DNA of 49,262 bases from contig PKWU01000028.1 in assembly GCA_003132145.1 (NCBI GenBank), positions 1 through 49,262 of the forward strand. The letters run 5' to 3'. This document shows, one piece after another, positions 9,902-18,855 of the stretch. The notes under the pieces are model-generated. The model searched no databases. It was not told the DNA's origin and saw only the letters and a list, made by a program, of their open reading frames with translations. This DNA is from Granulicella sp. Its GTDB lineage: Bacteria; Acidobacteriota; Terriglobia; Terriglobales; Acidobacteriaceae. Position 1 is the first letter of the stretch. Each line of letters opens with the position of its first letter. The translations under genes and the position numbers were made by a program.

Positions 9902-11461
9902 TCAAAATCGTAGATGTTGCACCATCTGAACTACTGAATTGTTAATGACACCGAGCACGAGTTGGGGATAGAGGCCCAGTGCGAACATGAGGCCGATCGC
10001 GGGCGCGAGAGCTAGTCGCTCGCCCATAGTTAGATCGGGGAAGCTCGCCCATTTCTCGTTGAGCGGCCCGGAGAAAACTTTCTGCAGGATTCCGAGAACG
10101 AAGATTGCAGTTATAAGCAGCCCTATGACTGCGAGCGACGTTGCCCAGGGCACGAGCGGGAACGAACCTTTGAAGATCAGGAACTCTCCGATGAAGCCGT
10201 TGAGGCCCGGTAGACCAAGTGAAGAGAACAGGGCAATGCCCATGAGCCCGGTAAAGACGGGCGCGACTTTGCGCAGGCCTCCGAAATCGTTGAGGCCACG
10301 CAGGCCGCCGGTTCGTTTTTCCAGCATGGCGACGAACCAGAACATGGTCGCGGCAGTCAGGCCATGATTGAACATTTGCAGGAGGACGCCATTCATCGCG
10401 GCATACTTTTCGGCGGTAAGTGCCGCGTCCCCGCCGGTGAATTTCACCACGGCGAAGATGACCAGCAGGCAATAGCCGAGATGATTGACGGACGAGTAGG
10501 CGAAGATGCGCTTCAGGTCCTTCTGGGCAAGCGCGGCATAGGCGGAGAGGATGATGGTGGCGACCGCGAGCCACAGAAGAGGCGTCAGAACTACCTGCAT
10601 CTGCGGTCCGAAGATGGGGAGCAGAATACGGAGAAAGCCGTAGACTCCCATCTTCGACATCGCGCCGGTGAGGAGGATGGTAGTTCCTGTTGGCGCTTCA
10701 GAGTAGGCAGAGGGCAGCCATGTGTGGAAGGGAACTAACGGAACTTTTACTGCGAAGCCGAGGAACGCGCCGGCAAAGACGATCAGGCCAAGATGCTCCG
10801 GTGTGAAGCGGTGCCAGGCAAGCTTGTCGACTACGGCAGGCATAAGGTGGCCGCTCTGCGCCAGGGCGGCAAGATCAATGAAGTCGAATTGCCTGGTCGC
10901 TAGAAAAATGGCTAGGAATGCGAGCAGCATGGCGACGCTGCCGACCATGGTGTAGACGAGGAATTGCGTGGCCGCCCTGGTGCGGTTCGGCCCACCCCAT
11001 ACCTTGATGAGAAAGAAGGCGGGAATCAGGCTTAGTTCCCAGAAGATGAACCAGTGAAAGAAATTCAACGCGGTGAAGGTTCCGAAGAGACACGCCTGGA
11101 GCAGGAGTACGAGCGAAAAATAGAGCGGCACTCGCTCCTGAATTTGCCAAGACGCGACCATCCCGATGGGCACGACGATGGATGAGAGCAACAACATCAG
11201 AAGCCCGAGTCCGTCGATTCCGACGTGATACTCCGCGCCCAAGGGAGCGACCCAGAGGTGGCGCTCCTGGAATTGGAGCGCGCCGGATGTGGAATCAAAG
11301 TGGAACCACAGGAAAAGGGTGAGCGCGAGCGCGGCGAAACTGAAGGCCAGCGCCGACCAGCGGACTAGATTCTTGTTTCGCCCGAGCGCGAAGAGAACAA
11401 GTGAGCCGGCAACTGGGAGGGCGGTCAGGATGCTAAGCATTGGGATGGGGAAGGCGCTCAT
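9902..11461 (-). CDS. nuoM: NADH-quinone oxidoreductase-type subunit M, first copy
   Basis: Antiporter-like proton-pumping subunit, about 519 residues. Motifs include FFHWFIFWELSLIPAFFLIK (key Glu), VPFHTWLPSAYSEAPTGTT, and IFAYSSVNHLGYCLL. An in-frame upstream extension to 11590 exists, but it lies within nuoL and encodes no family sequence. The ATG at 11461, overlapping the nuoL stop as ATGA, is the natural start. It is followed 27 bases later by a second nuoM. Together with nuoL and nuoN this gives four antiporter-type genes in one cluster, one more than canonical complex I. Confidence 0.95.
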   Translation of the reverse strand: MSAFPIPMLSILTALPVAGSLVLFALGRNKNLVRWSALAFSFAALALTLFLWFHFDSTSGALQFQERHLWVAPLGAEYHVGIDGLGLLMLLLSSIVVPIGMVASWQIQERVPLYFSLVLLLQACLFGTFTALNFFHWFIFWELSLIPAFFLIKVWGGPNRTRAATQFLVYTMVGSVAMLLAFLAIFLATRQFDFIDLAALAQSGHLMPAVVDKLAWHRFTPEHLGLIVFAGAFLGFAVKVPLVPFHTWLPSAYSEAPTGTTILLTGAMSKMGVYGFLRILLPIFGPQMQVVLTPLLWLAVATIILSAYAALAQKDLKRIFAYSSVNHLGYCLLVIFAVVKFTGGDAALTAEKYAAMNGVLLQMFNHGLTAATMFWFVAMLEKRTGGLRGLNDFGGLRKVAPVFTGLMGIALFSSLGLPGLNGFIGEFLIFKGSFPLVPWATSLAVIGLLITAIFVLGILQKVFSGPLNEKWASFPDLTMGERLALAPAIGLMFALGLYPQLVLGVINNSVVQMVQHLRF

Positions 11462-13539
11462 GCTTTCGCTCCCCAGAGCAGGAATATGACGAGCGCGATG
11501 AGCGCACAGCCGATGATGCGCAGGTAGGTCTGAATTCGGCCGCCCTGAAGCAGGGACAGAATCTGGCCGCCGCGCGAGACGCTCTGACAACCGTCGTCAA
11601 AACCGTTATTCACAATATTGGTGTCGAAGAAGTCGTCGAGCCAAGCGACACCAAGCACGAAATAGGACACTGTTTGCACCGCACCGTTCCAGACCCATCG
11701 ATCGAGCCAGTCGCATACCCTGGACCACCAGTTATTCAGGCGAATAAGAGTTGCGCCGTAGAGGGTATCCACGTAGTAAGCGTGGCCAAGGACGGTAAAG
11801 ATGGATGGCTGGAGTTCGCCTAGCGCATCGGGGGATTCGGCCGTTTCGATCGGCTTGCGCCCGTAGAACCACCAGCCCAGGCCAAGGCCGAGGAAGACGA
11901 GGAGCGATGAGGAGAGCATGACCGGAAGAATGCCGGGAGTTGAGAATGCTGCGAAGCTGAACGTGGCCGGTTTGTCCTCAAGGAACGACTGGAACCATGG
12001 CCATGCGGGCGTACCGATGAAGCCGAGGAGTATGGCAAACGCAGCGAGAATGACCAGAGGGATCGTCATCACTGCGGGGCTCTCGTGGGGAATGCCTGAG
12101 GCGTGATGCGCATCCGCAGAGTGCGAATCTTTGCTCGCCATTGCCAGTCGCGAATTGCCGGCGAATACGTAGTAGACCTGGCGGGTCATATAGAAGGCGG
12201 TTAGCAGCGCGCCGAATGCGCCCATGTAGAACGGTGCCTGGGAGATGCTCCAGTTGTGGGCGGCGTGGAGAATTTCGTCTTTGCTCCAGAACCCGGAGAA
12301 GAAGAAGGGGAATCCGCAGAGTGCAAGCATGCCGACTGCGTAGGCCGCAAAGGTTATGGGCATGTATTTTCGCAGCCCGCCCATGCGCCGAATGTCCTGC
12401 TCATCGGAGCAGCCGTGGATGACGGAGCCAGCGCCGAGGAAGAGTAGCGCCTTGAAGAAGGCGTGAGTGATGAGGTGGAACATGCCGACGGCTACGCCAC
12501 CGACGCCGAGGCCCATCATCATGTAGCCAAGTTGCGAGACGGTGGAGTAGGCGAGGATTCGCTTGATGTCGTATTGCGCCACGGCGATGGTCGCGCCGAA
12601 GACGGCGGTGAATGCGCCTACCCAGGTGACGACTTGCAGGGCGATGGTTGGAGTGAGGAGCGTGCCCGCGTGGGCGCCCATCAGGGGATAGATGCGCGCG
12701 ATGAGAAAGACTCCGGCGGCAACCATGGTCGCCGCGTGGATGAGCGCGCTGACGGGCGTTGGGCCTTCCATTGCGTCGGGCAACCAGACGTGCAAGGGGA
12801 CCTGACCGGACTTACCTGCCGCACCGCAAAAGATAAGAATCCCGATGGCTGCGGAGGCGGTCATCCCCAGGATGGTCGTCTGTGCTACCAGATGGGTGAG
12901 AGATGACTGCTCGAGGCATCCGGCGCCGCCATCGTAGAGGAGGAGCGTGCCTGTCTGTGCGTAGAGCCAGACCATGCCGATCAGAAATCCGAGATCGCCG
13001 ATACGGGTGACGATGAAGGCCTTTTTCGCGGCGGCTGCAGCTTCGGGTTTGGCATACCAGAAGCCGATGAGTAGATAGGAGGTGAGGCCGACGATCTCCC
13101 AGCACATGAAGAGTAGGAGCAGGCTATTCGCGATGACGACGCCGAGCATGGCTCCTGCGAAGAGCGCCATGAAGCAGAAGAAGCGCGTGAAGTTCTCGTC
13201 GTGGGCCATGTATCCGACGCTGTAGATGAAGATGAGCAGGCCTACTAATGTCACCATCACCAGCATGACAGCGGTGAGCGGATCGAGCATCCAGCCGAGT
13301 TTGAGCCACTCATTGCCAAACTGGAACCAGCGGACGTTTTGGGTGAGTACAACTTCTCCGCCGCGATTTCCGAGCACGTGGGCAAACGCACAAAGGGAGA
13401 GGAGGAACGACAGTGCCATGGAGCCGATGGCGAGGGAAGCGGCAGCGATGCGGCTCCGCTGTTTCAGTAAAGCGTTGATTCCCGCCGCAAATGTCGGCAA
13501 TACGGGTACCAGCCAAAGGTTTTGAACGATCCAGGTCAT
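11458..13539 (-). CDS. nuoL: NADH-quinone oxidoreductase-type subunit L with extended lateral helix
   Basis: Distal proton-pumping subunit, 693 residues, which is long for NuoL (E. coli about 613). Core motifs include LLLLFMCWEIVGLTSYLLIGF, VPLHVWLPDAMEGPTPVSAL and RILAYSTVSQLGYMMMG. The C-terminal segment between the last two membrane helices, about residues 587-673, is the lateral amphipathic helix. By eye it is about 27 residues longer than usual and carries two similar blocks (CDWLDRWVWNGAVQTVS and VAWLDDFFDTNIVNNGF). Established work on '2M' complexes links such an insertion to a second NuoM. The gene starts at ATG 13539, 100 bases after nuoK, and is coupled to nuoM by ATGA. Confidence 0.96.
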   Translation of the reverse strand: MTWIVQNLWLVPVLPTFAAGINALLKQRSRIAAASLAIGSMALSFLLSLCAFAHVLGNRGGEVVLTQNVRWFQFGNEWLKLGWMLDPLTAVMLVMVTLVGLLIFIYSVGYMAHDENFTRFFCFMALFAGAMLGVVIANSLLLLFMCWEIVGLTSYLLIGFWYAKPEAAAAAKKAFIVTRIGDLGFLIGMVWLYAQTGTLLLYDGGAGCLEQSSLTHLVAQTTILGMTASAAIGILIFCGAAGKSGQVPLHVWLPDAMEGPTPVSALIHAATMVAAGVFLIARIYPLMGAHAGTLLTPTIALQVVTWVGAFTAVFGATIAVAQYDIKRILAYSTVSQLGYMMMGLGVGGVAVGMFHLITHAFFKALLFLGAGSVIHGCSDEQDIRRMGGLRKYMPITFAAYAVGMLALCGFPFFFSGFWSKDEILHAAHNWSISQAPFYMGAFGALLTAFYMTRQVYYVFAGNSRLAMASKDSHSADAHHASGIPHESPAVMTIPLVILAAFAILLGFIGTPAWPWFQSFLEDKPATFSFAAFSTPGILPVMLSSSLLVFLGLGLGWWFYGRKPIETAESPDALGELQPSIFTVLGHAYYVDTLYGATLIRLNNWWSRVCDWLDRWVWNGAVQTVSYFVLGVAWLDDFFDTNIVNNGFDDGCQSVSRGGQILSLLQGGRIQTYLRIIGCALIALVIFLLWGAKA

Positions 13540-13639
13540 TGAGTCTCAGCGAAGCTTTAGAAGAACGGTTGAGGGATTGCGGTAATGTCGTGTGACTGCG
13601 ATTTGTGATTCTGCATGGAGAACTAGTTACGAGCTTTTC

Positions 13640-13951
13640 TCAGCCTTTCAGGGAGTTCATTTGGTCTAAGTCAGTTGTCTTGGAATGACGGTAAGCGGCA
13701 AGGATGATAGCCAGTCCAACCGCGGCTTCCGCGGCTGCGACACTGATCGAGAAAATTGCGAACATGATTCCGGTCAGTTTCGCGGGGGCGGGCCCATAAC
13801 GCCAGAATGCGATGAAGTTGAGGTTCGCGGAGTTGAGCATGAGTTCAATTCCGATGAGAACGAGGATTGCATTGCGCCGGGTCAAGGCACCTGCGAGCCC
13901 AATTGAAAAGAGAAGGGCCGACAAGAGGAGGTAGCTTTGCAGGGAACTCAT
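13640..13951 (-). CDS. nuoK: NADH-quinone oxidoreductase-type subunit K
   Basis: Small membrane subunit (MrpC-like), 103 residues and three transmembrane helices. The sequence RRNAILVLIGIELMLNSANLN contains the conserved glutamates of the NuoK proton channel region, and a second cluster follows at SISVAAAEAAVGLAI. Length and motifs are typical. Its ATG overlaps the nuoJ stop (ATGA). The 100-base gap to nuoL holds no obvious gene. Confidence 0.96.
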   Translation of the reverse strand: MSSLQSYLLLSALLFSIGLAGALTRRNAILVLIGIELMLNSANLNFIAFWRYGPAPAKLTGIMFAIFSISVAAAEAAVGLAIILAAYRHSKTTDLDQMNSLKG

Positions 13952-14448
13952 TTAGTTTCCTCTCTGCGGTCCATCGCGATGACAACGGCGCCGATGAGGG
14001 CCGCGGTCAGCAGCAGGCCCATGATCTCGAGTGGAAGGACAAATTGATGCATCAGCGCGTCGCCAATTTGTTGCACGGAGACTTCAGGTTCTGGCGGCAA
14101 TCCCTGTGTGGACGCCGCGCTAGAGCAGATTGCCCAGGCCAGGACAGCAAAGACGGCGGCGGCGACCACGCTGCCCAGTAGCCAGAACGAAGAGTAGGTG
14201 GGTGGCTTTGCGGGCAGTGGGGTGTGCGTCATCATAATGGCGAAGACGGCAAGGATTGCCACTGCGCCGACGTAGACCATAATCTGCGTGAGCCCGACGA
14301 ATTGCGCATCGAGTTGGAGATAGATTGCGGCTACTCCGGCAAAGCCTACCGTTAGCGCCAACACGCAGTGGACTGCGTTGCGCAGGCCCATGGCTGCCGC
14401 CGTTCCGGCGACTGTAATAACGGCGAGGATAAGAAAAGTTACTGTCAT
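13948..14448 (-). CDS. nuoJ: NADH-quinone oxidoreductase-type subunit J
   Basis: Membrane subunit of 166 residues with five hydrophobic helices. The segment RNAVHCVLALTVGFAGVAAI followed by LTQIMVYVGAVAILAVFAIMM is characteristic: the latter is the NuoJ TM3 region with its pi-bulge-type VYVGA motif. It is coupled to nuoK through a four-base overlap and lies 73 bases after nuoH. No unusual feature was seen. Confidence 0.95.
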   Translation of the reverse strand: MTVTFLILAVITVAGTAAAMGLRNAVHCVLALTVGFAGVAAIYLQLDAQFVGLTQIMVYVGAVAILAVFAIMMTHTPLPAKPPTYSSFWLLGSVVAAAVFAVLAWAICSSAASTQGLPPEPEVSVQQIGDALMHQFVLPLEIMGLLLTAALIGAVVIAMDRREETK

Positions 14449-14521
14449 TTCGATAACTCGATACTTGTTACAACTAGATTCGTATTACAAAAACCGAAGC
14501 TTGACCTACGCGTTGATAACT

Positions 14522-15697
14522 TCATTTGGCAAATTGATACGTGCGCACCTGGAATTTCTTATTTCTTTTTAGACCTTGACCCAGCAGGACACAGGGAACG
14601 GCCACGATGGCAGTGCACACCAGCCATCGCAAAACTCCCGCGGGCATGAAATGCCAGATTCCGGCGTCGAGCATATTGAGCAGGGCCATGGGGAGTATGA
14701 ATTCCCATGCCAGACTCATCAGTTGATCCATGCGCAGGCGGGGGAGAGTTCCTCGGATCCAGATGAATCCCGCAATCAGCGCCAGAAGCTTTGCAAAGAA
14801 CCAGACATAGGAAGGAATCCATGTGAGGAAAGAGAACGGCGCGGACCATCCGCCGAGGAATAGCGTGATTGCCATTCCGCTGGTGGCAAACATGCCGAGG
14901 TATTCTCCCAGGAAGAAAAGCGCGAATTTGAAGCCGGAGTATTCGATGTAGTAGCCGGCGATGATCTCCGACTCGCCTTCGGGTAGATCGAATGGCGAGC
15001 GGTTGGATTCGGCAGTCGCGGCGATCATGAAAAGCGCGAAACCGACCACTCCCCAGGGAGTGAAGACGAACCAGTGCGGCCAGATTCCGGTATAGCCGGC
15101 TTGCTTGTCGACTATTGCGACGGTAGAAAGCGACCCAGCCTGCATGATGGCAACGATGGAGGCCAGAACGAGCGGCACTTCATAACTGATCATTTGCGCG
15201 ATGGCGCGCATCGCACCTAGCAAGGAGTACTTACTGCGGCTGGACCAGCCAGCCATGAACACCGCAAGTTCCACGACTGAGCCGACCGCAAAAAAGTAGA
15301 GCACGCCGGCGTTCATATTCACGAGTACCATGTTTCGGCCAATGGGGAGCACGGCATAGCCCAAGAAGGATGCCGCCGCCAGGAGCACGGGCGCGAGAAA
15401 GTGCACAGTGTGGTCCGCGGTGAGCGGGACAATATCTTCCTTGGTCAGCGACTTGATTGCGTCGGCGATGGGCTGAAAAAGGCCATAAGGGCCTGTTCGG
15501 TTTGGGCCGTAGCGGTTTTGAAGTCTTCCCAGGCCTTTGCGTTCGAGCCAGGTGGTGATGGCGAACAGAAGCGGAAACCCGATGAGGACCGGCACAACGG
15601 AGAGGATCGCGGAACAGATGGGCTGAGCGCTGGCTGGGACGAAGCCCAGCAGCCATTGCTTGGTGAGGACGAAGATCTGATCGAGCGCCTGGGTCAT
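14522..15697 (-). CDS. nuoH: NADH-quinone oxidoreductase-type subunit H
   Basis: Membrane subunit that forms the quinone-binding connection between the peripheral and membrane arms, 391 residues with about eight to nine helices. Strong motifs are TWLERKGLGRLQNRYGPNRT, GPYGLFQPIADAIKSLTKED, RSPFDLPEGESEIIAGYYIE and GTLPRLRMDQLM. Its ATG overlaps the nuoI stop (ATGA). In the usual order nuoH precedes nuoI. Here nuoI comes first, a rearrangement that fits the loss of nuoEFG from between nuoD and nuoH. Confidence 0.97.
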   Translation of the reverse strand: MTQALDQIFVLTKQWLLGFVPASAQPICSAILSVVPVLIGFPLLFAITTWLERKGLGRLQNRYGPNRTGPYGLFQPIADAIKSLTKEDIVPLTADHTVHFLAPVLLAAASFLGYAVLPIGRNMVLVNMNAGVLYFFAVGSVVELAVFMAGWSSRSKYSLLGAMRAIAQMISYEVPLVLASIVAIMQAGSLSTVAIVDKQAGYTGIWPHWFVFTPWGVVGFALFMIAATAESNRSPFDLPEGESEIIAGYYIEYSGFKFALFFLGEYLGMFATSGMAITLFLGGWSAPFSFLTWIPSYVWFFAKLLALIAGFIWIRGTLPRLRMDQLMSLAWEFILPMALLNMLDAGIWHFMPAGVLRWLVCTAIVAVPCVLLGQGLKRNKKFQVRTYQFAK

Positions 15698-16317
15698 TGT
15701 GTTTCACCGCCGACAGGTTGCTCTTGCGCTGCGGGGGCGACCTTGGCCTCAGCAGCGGCTTTCGCCTCGGTGGCCGCCTTCGCCTTCGCTTCCGCCTTGG
15801 CTCGCTCTTCGGCGAAGTGCGCATCGACAGCCGCAGCTTCCGTGGGGTGAATTGCGTTGTAGTATTCGTTGGATTTCGCCAGTCGCTCTTTATCCAGCAG
15901 AAGGTCACCGAAACGGTCGTCCGTGCTCAGGTCGTAGTCCACGTCCATCTTGATGGCATCGAACGGGCAGACTTCGACGCAGATCTGACAGCTCATGCAG
16001 ACGGAGATATCGATGTTGAAGACCGCCGGGTAGAATTGCGGTTTGCCCACGGCATCCGGCTTTTTGTCCGCGCTCTTCTTGATGAGGATGCACTTCGGCG
16101 GGCATTCCTTTTCGCATATCTGGCACGCGACACAGCGCATCCCCTTGTCCCAGTCCGGCCCGTCGTAGACGAGAAACGGGAAGCTGCGCGCCGCCTCGAT
16201 CTGCGGCAGGCGCTCCTCCGGATACTGGACCGTGGTCAGCCGATCTTTGCCGACGTAGCTGCCGAAGAAGTTGCGGGCAGTCTCCACCAATCCTTTCAGG
16301 ATGCCTTCACCAACCAC
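15694..16317 (-). CDS. nuoI: NADH-quinone oxidoreductase-type subunit I (2x[4Fe-4S])
   Basis: Peripheral-arm iron-sulfur subunit carrying clusters N6a and N6b. Two ferredoxin motifs are visible: CVACQICEKECP (Cys 62, 65, 68, 72) and CMSCQICVEVCP (Cys 107, 110, 113, 117). The start is GTG at 16317, supported by GGAGGAG a few bases upstream. No ATG is available nearby. The protein is 207 residues and ends in a tail of about 40 residues rich in Ala, Lys and Glu (AEAKAKAATEAKAAAEAK), which is not part of the core fold. Without NuoEFG, these clusters and N2 would be the first acceptors for an outside electron donor such as ferredoxin (inference). Confidence 0.95.
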   Translation of the reverse strand: MVGEGILKGLVETARNFFGSYVGKDRLTTVQYPEERLPQIEAARSFPFLVYDGPDWDKGMRCVACQICEKECPPKCILIKKSADKKPDAVGKPQFYPAVFNIDISVCMSCQICVEVCPFDAIKMDVDYDLSTDDRFGDLLLDKERLAKSNEYYNAIHPTEAAAVDAHFAEERAKAEAKAKAATEAKAAAEAKVAPAAQEQPVGGETQ

Positions 16318-16341
16318 TGCTGCTCCTCCGCGTGTGCGTTC

Positions 16342-17502
16342 TCATCGATCCACCTCGCCCAGCACGATGTCGACGCTTCCCAAAATTGCTACAACGTCCG
16401 CGACGTTCTGACCGATACAGAGGTCTTCAAGGACGGTCAGGTTGATGAGGCTGGGCGGACGGACGCGATAGCGATATGGATTCAGCGAACCGTTGCTGAT
16501 GAGGTAGAAGCCAAGCTCGCCCTTGGGTGATTCGATTCTTCCGTAAGCTTCGCCGGGCTTCGGGCGGAATCCGCGAATCCTCATCTTGGGGTCGACGATG
16601 GGACCGGCGGGGATATCGCGCATCGCCTCGTTGAGAATCTTCAGCGACTCGCGCATCTCGAGGAAGCGGATCATGTATCGGTCGTAGACGTCGCCGTGCG
16701 CGCCCAGCGGCACGCGGAAGGCGAAGCGCTCGTAGATGCTGTACTTGTCCACCTTGCGGATGTCGTAGTTGACGCCGCTCGCTCGCGCCATCGGGCCGCT
16801 CATGCCGGCGTTTATGGCCAGCTCTTTTGATAGCACGCCAACGCCCTGGGTGCGCTCCATCAGAATCTCGTTGCTGACGAGGAGATTTTCGTATTCATCC
16901 AGGAATCGCGGGAATTCGCGGACTACGTTCTGGGCCTGCTCCAGCCAGCCGGCGGGCATGTCGACACGACAGCCGCCGAAGCGCATGTAGTTGCACATCA
17001 TGCGCGCGCCGGTGAGCGACTCGAAGAGGTCGAGGATTTTTTCGCGCTCGCGGAAGGCGTACATCAGGGGGGTTCCGCTGGAGCCCATGTCCTGCATGAG
17101 GAAGCCGATGAGACAGGCGTGGTTCTGCAGGCGGGTGAGCTCGCCGACGATGACGCGCAGGTACTCGGCGCGCTCGGGAACCTGGATGCCGGCGAGTTTC
17201 TCGACCGCTAGCGCGTAGGCCCAGTTATTCGTGATGGGGCACATGTAGTCCAGCCGGTCGGTGTAGGGCATGGAGCCGAGATAGGTCTCGGATTCGGCGA
17301 TCTTCTCGTGGTTGCGATGCAGGTATCCGAAGACCGGCTTGAGGCGGACGACGTGTTCTCCGTCGAGTACGACGTTCATGCGGAAGACGCCGTGGGTCGA
17401 TGGATGCTGCGGGCCCATGGCAATCTCCAGCAACTGCTCTTCGCTGGTTTCGGAGAGTGGTTCCAACTCGGGCTGAGCTGCGGGACTGGCGTCGGTGATC
17501 AT
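16342..17502 (-). CDS. nuoD: NADH-quinone oxidoreductase-type subunit D
   Basis: The 49-kDa homologue, which with NuoB and NuoH forms the quinone site, 386 residues. Motifs are GPQHPSTHGV (residues 30-39, with the quinone-contact His), a conserved RMMCNYMRFGG segment, and the family C-terminus GSVDIVLGEVDR. The ATG overlaps the nuoC stop (ATGA). It does not carry the paired N- and C-terminal CxxC motifs of Ni-Fe hydrogenase large subunits, so this is a quinone-reducing complex and not a hydrogenase. The next gene downstream is nuoI, 24 bases on, where nuoE, nuoF and nuoG would normally follow. Confidence 0.97.
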   Translation of the reverse strand: MITDASPAAQPELEPLSETSEEQLLEIAMGPQHPSTHGVFRMNVVLDGEHVVRLKPVFGYLHRNHEKIAESETYLGSMPYTDRLDYMCPITNNWAYALAVEKLAGIQVPERAEYLRVIVGELTRLQNHACLIGFLMQDMGSSGTPLMYAFREREKILDLFESLTGARMMCNYMRFGGCRVDMPAGWLEQAQNVVREFPRFLDEYENLLVSNEILMERTQGVGVLSKELAINAGMSGPMARASGVNYDIRKVDKYSIYERFAFRVPLGAHGDVYDRYMIRFLEMRESLKILNEAMRDIPAGPIVDPKMRIRGFRPKPGEAYGRIESPKGELGFYLISNGSLNPYRYRVRPPSLINLTVLEDLCIGQNVADVVAILGSVDIVLGEVDR

Positions 17503-18203
17503 CGGCCACCCCCCTCGCTCAGGCGGTTTCCATCGGTTTCGCTCTGTTGGTTTCCAACCGCTTCGCTGGGGAGCTTTGCAGCGGCTTCGCTCAGGTGCTG
17601 GTTGGCGCGGCGCAGCACCTCATCGTGCGCGGTCGGCTCGTACTCGTAGTCGTCGGGACCGACGTAGTCTCGGCGCATGGGATGGTCTACGAACTCGTCC
17701 CACATGAGCAGGCGGCGGAGGTCGGGGTGTCCGTCGAAGACGACTCCGAAGAGGTCGAAGATCTCGCGCTCCTGCAGCTCGGCGCTGCGCCAGACGGGAG
17801 TGAGCGAGGGGAGATGGGCGTTGGCGTCGCGGTCCTGGGTGCTCATGCGCAGGACGATGGGGCCATGCTTCTTCTCGATGGAGAAGAGGTGATAGACGAC
17901 TTCGAGAGAGCCGGGAGTTGTGGTTGTGCGCAGCTCTTCGACCTCCTGCTGTGTGCCGTCCACCAGCTTGCGGAGCTTCACCTTTTCCGTGGTCTGCTTG
18001 CCCGGCCAGTCGATGCCGGTGACATTGGAGCAGAGGTCGAAGCGCAGGCCGGGGGCATCGCGCAGGCAGACGGCGACGGCGACGGCGTGCGCGGCGTCGA
18101 TGCGCAGCGAGTGCTGGCCCGACGGGCTGGGGTTGGCAACCAGCTCCAGACGGCAGCCGGGAACGGCGGCTTCGAGTTCGGATTTAATTGTTTCGAGATT
18201 CAT
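17499..18203 (-). CDS. nuoC: NADH-quinone oxidoreductase-type subunit C
   Basis: The 30-kDa homologue of complex I, about 234 residues. The family signature [20 protein letters not shown] is present, followed by [16 protein letters not shown]. The frame is open upstream to 18344, but that part overlaps nuoB and shows no NuoC similarity, so the ATG at 18203 is chosen. It lies within the 3' end of nuoB, a 20-base overlap. The last 31 residues form an odd tail built from an eight-residue repeat ([31 protein letters not shown]) encoded by 24-base units. Canonical NuoC ends shortly after the PTA(H) region. Confidence 0.94.
   Translation of the reverse strand: MNLETIKSELEAAVPGCRLELVANPSPSGQHSLRIDAAHAVAVAVCLRDAPGLRFDLCSNVTGIDWPGKQTTEKVKLRKLVDGTQQEVEELRTTTTPGSLEVVYHLFSIEKKHGPIVLRMSTQDRDANAHLPSLTPVWRSAELQEREIFDLFGVVFDGHPDLRRLLMWDEFVDHPMRRDYVGPDDYEYEPTAHDEVLRRANQHLSEAAAKLPSEAVGNQQSETDGNRLSEGGGR
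17502..17594 (-). repeat. 24-base tandem repeat inside the 3' end of nuoC
   Basis: On the minus strand the units begin CTGAGCGAAG, CCCAGCGAAG, CAGAGCGAAA and CTGAGCGAGG at 24-base spacing. There are three full units and one shortened unit, each encoding an eight-residue block with a central Ser-Glu. The units are diverged but in register, as expected for an old in-frame repeat expansion at a gene end. Confidence 0.75.
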
Positions 18204-18855
18204 CCGTGCCTGCCTGCGGCAAAACTGTCTGCGACGTGCCTGTTTGCGAGATCTGGACCAGAGGGGCCTTCCAGACATTCGGGTTATTCGCCGGTTCCAG
18301 ATCGTGCGCGCCGAAGCGCGGCACGGGGAACTCGCTGGGTTCATCGGCGTTGAGATGACGCGGCCGGTCTGCGCCGGTCAATTGCTGCCGGTCGATCCTC
18401 TTCTGCAACTCCATGAAGGCATCGAGCAGGGCCTCGGGCCGCGGCGGGCAGCCTGGAATGTATATATCGACGGGGATGTAGCGGTCAATGCCCTTGAGGA
18501 CGTTGTATCCCTGCTTGAAGGGGCCACCGGAGATGGCACATGCGCCCATGGAGATGACGTACTTCGGCTCCGGCATCTGGTTGTAGAGGCGGACGACCTG
18601 GGGCGCCATTTTTTTGGTCACGGTGCCGGCGACGATCATCAGGTCTGCCTGGCGCGGGGAGGGGCGGAAGACCTCGGCTCCGAAGCGGGCCATGTCGTAG
18701 CGCGCCATGGTGGTGGCGATCATCTCGATGGCGCAGCAGGCGAGGCCGAAGTTCAGCGGCCAGAGCGAACTGGTGCGGCCCCAGTTGTAGAGCTCCTGAA
18801 GGGATGTGGTGAAGATTCCCTGCCTGCTCAGCTCGTTCTTGAGTTTTTCATCCAC
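18184..18855 (-). CDS. nuoB: NADH-quinone oxidoreductase-type subunit B (cluster N2)
   Basis: Holds the terminal [4Fe-4S] cluster N2 that reduces quinone. Ligands are visible as the tandem cysteines in [10 protein letters not shown] (Cys 40-41), Cys 106 in [10 protein letters not shown] and Cys 136 in IPGCPPRP. At 223 residues it is longer than typical NuoB (about 160-190) because of a C-terminal tail of about 60 residues rich in Pro, Gln, Ser and Thr, ending with a repeated [15 protein letters not shown] stretch. The start is GTG at 18855. An ATG at 18851 is out of frame. It overlaps nuoC by 20 bases. Upstream, 235 non-coding bases separate it from nuoA. Confidence 0.95.
   Translation of the reverse strand: MDEKLKNELSRQGIFTTSLQELYNWGRTSSLWPLNFGLACCAIEMIATTMARYDMARFGAEVFRPSPRQADLMIVAGTVTKKMAPQVVRLYNQMPEPKYVISMGACAISGGPFKQGYNVLKGIDRYIPVDIYIPGCPPRPEALLDAFMELQKRIDRQQLTGADRPRHLNADEPSEFPVPRFGAHDLEPANNPNVWKAPLVQISQTGTSQTVLPQAGTDESRNN

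Noticed and set aside
8363-11461. The second nuoM as a misassembly or pseudogene
   Set aside because: The two proteins differ clearly along their whole length and both have intact frames and conserved pump residues.
11462-11590. 43-codon N-terminal extension of the first nuoM
   Set aside because: It overlaps nuoL in another frame. The ATGA overlap at 11458-11461 is the expected coupling signal.
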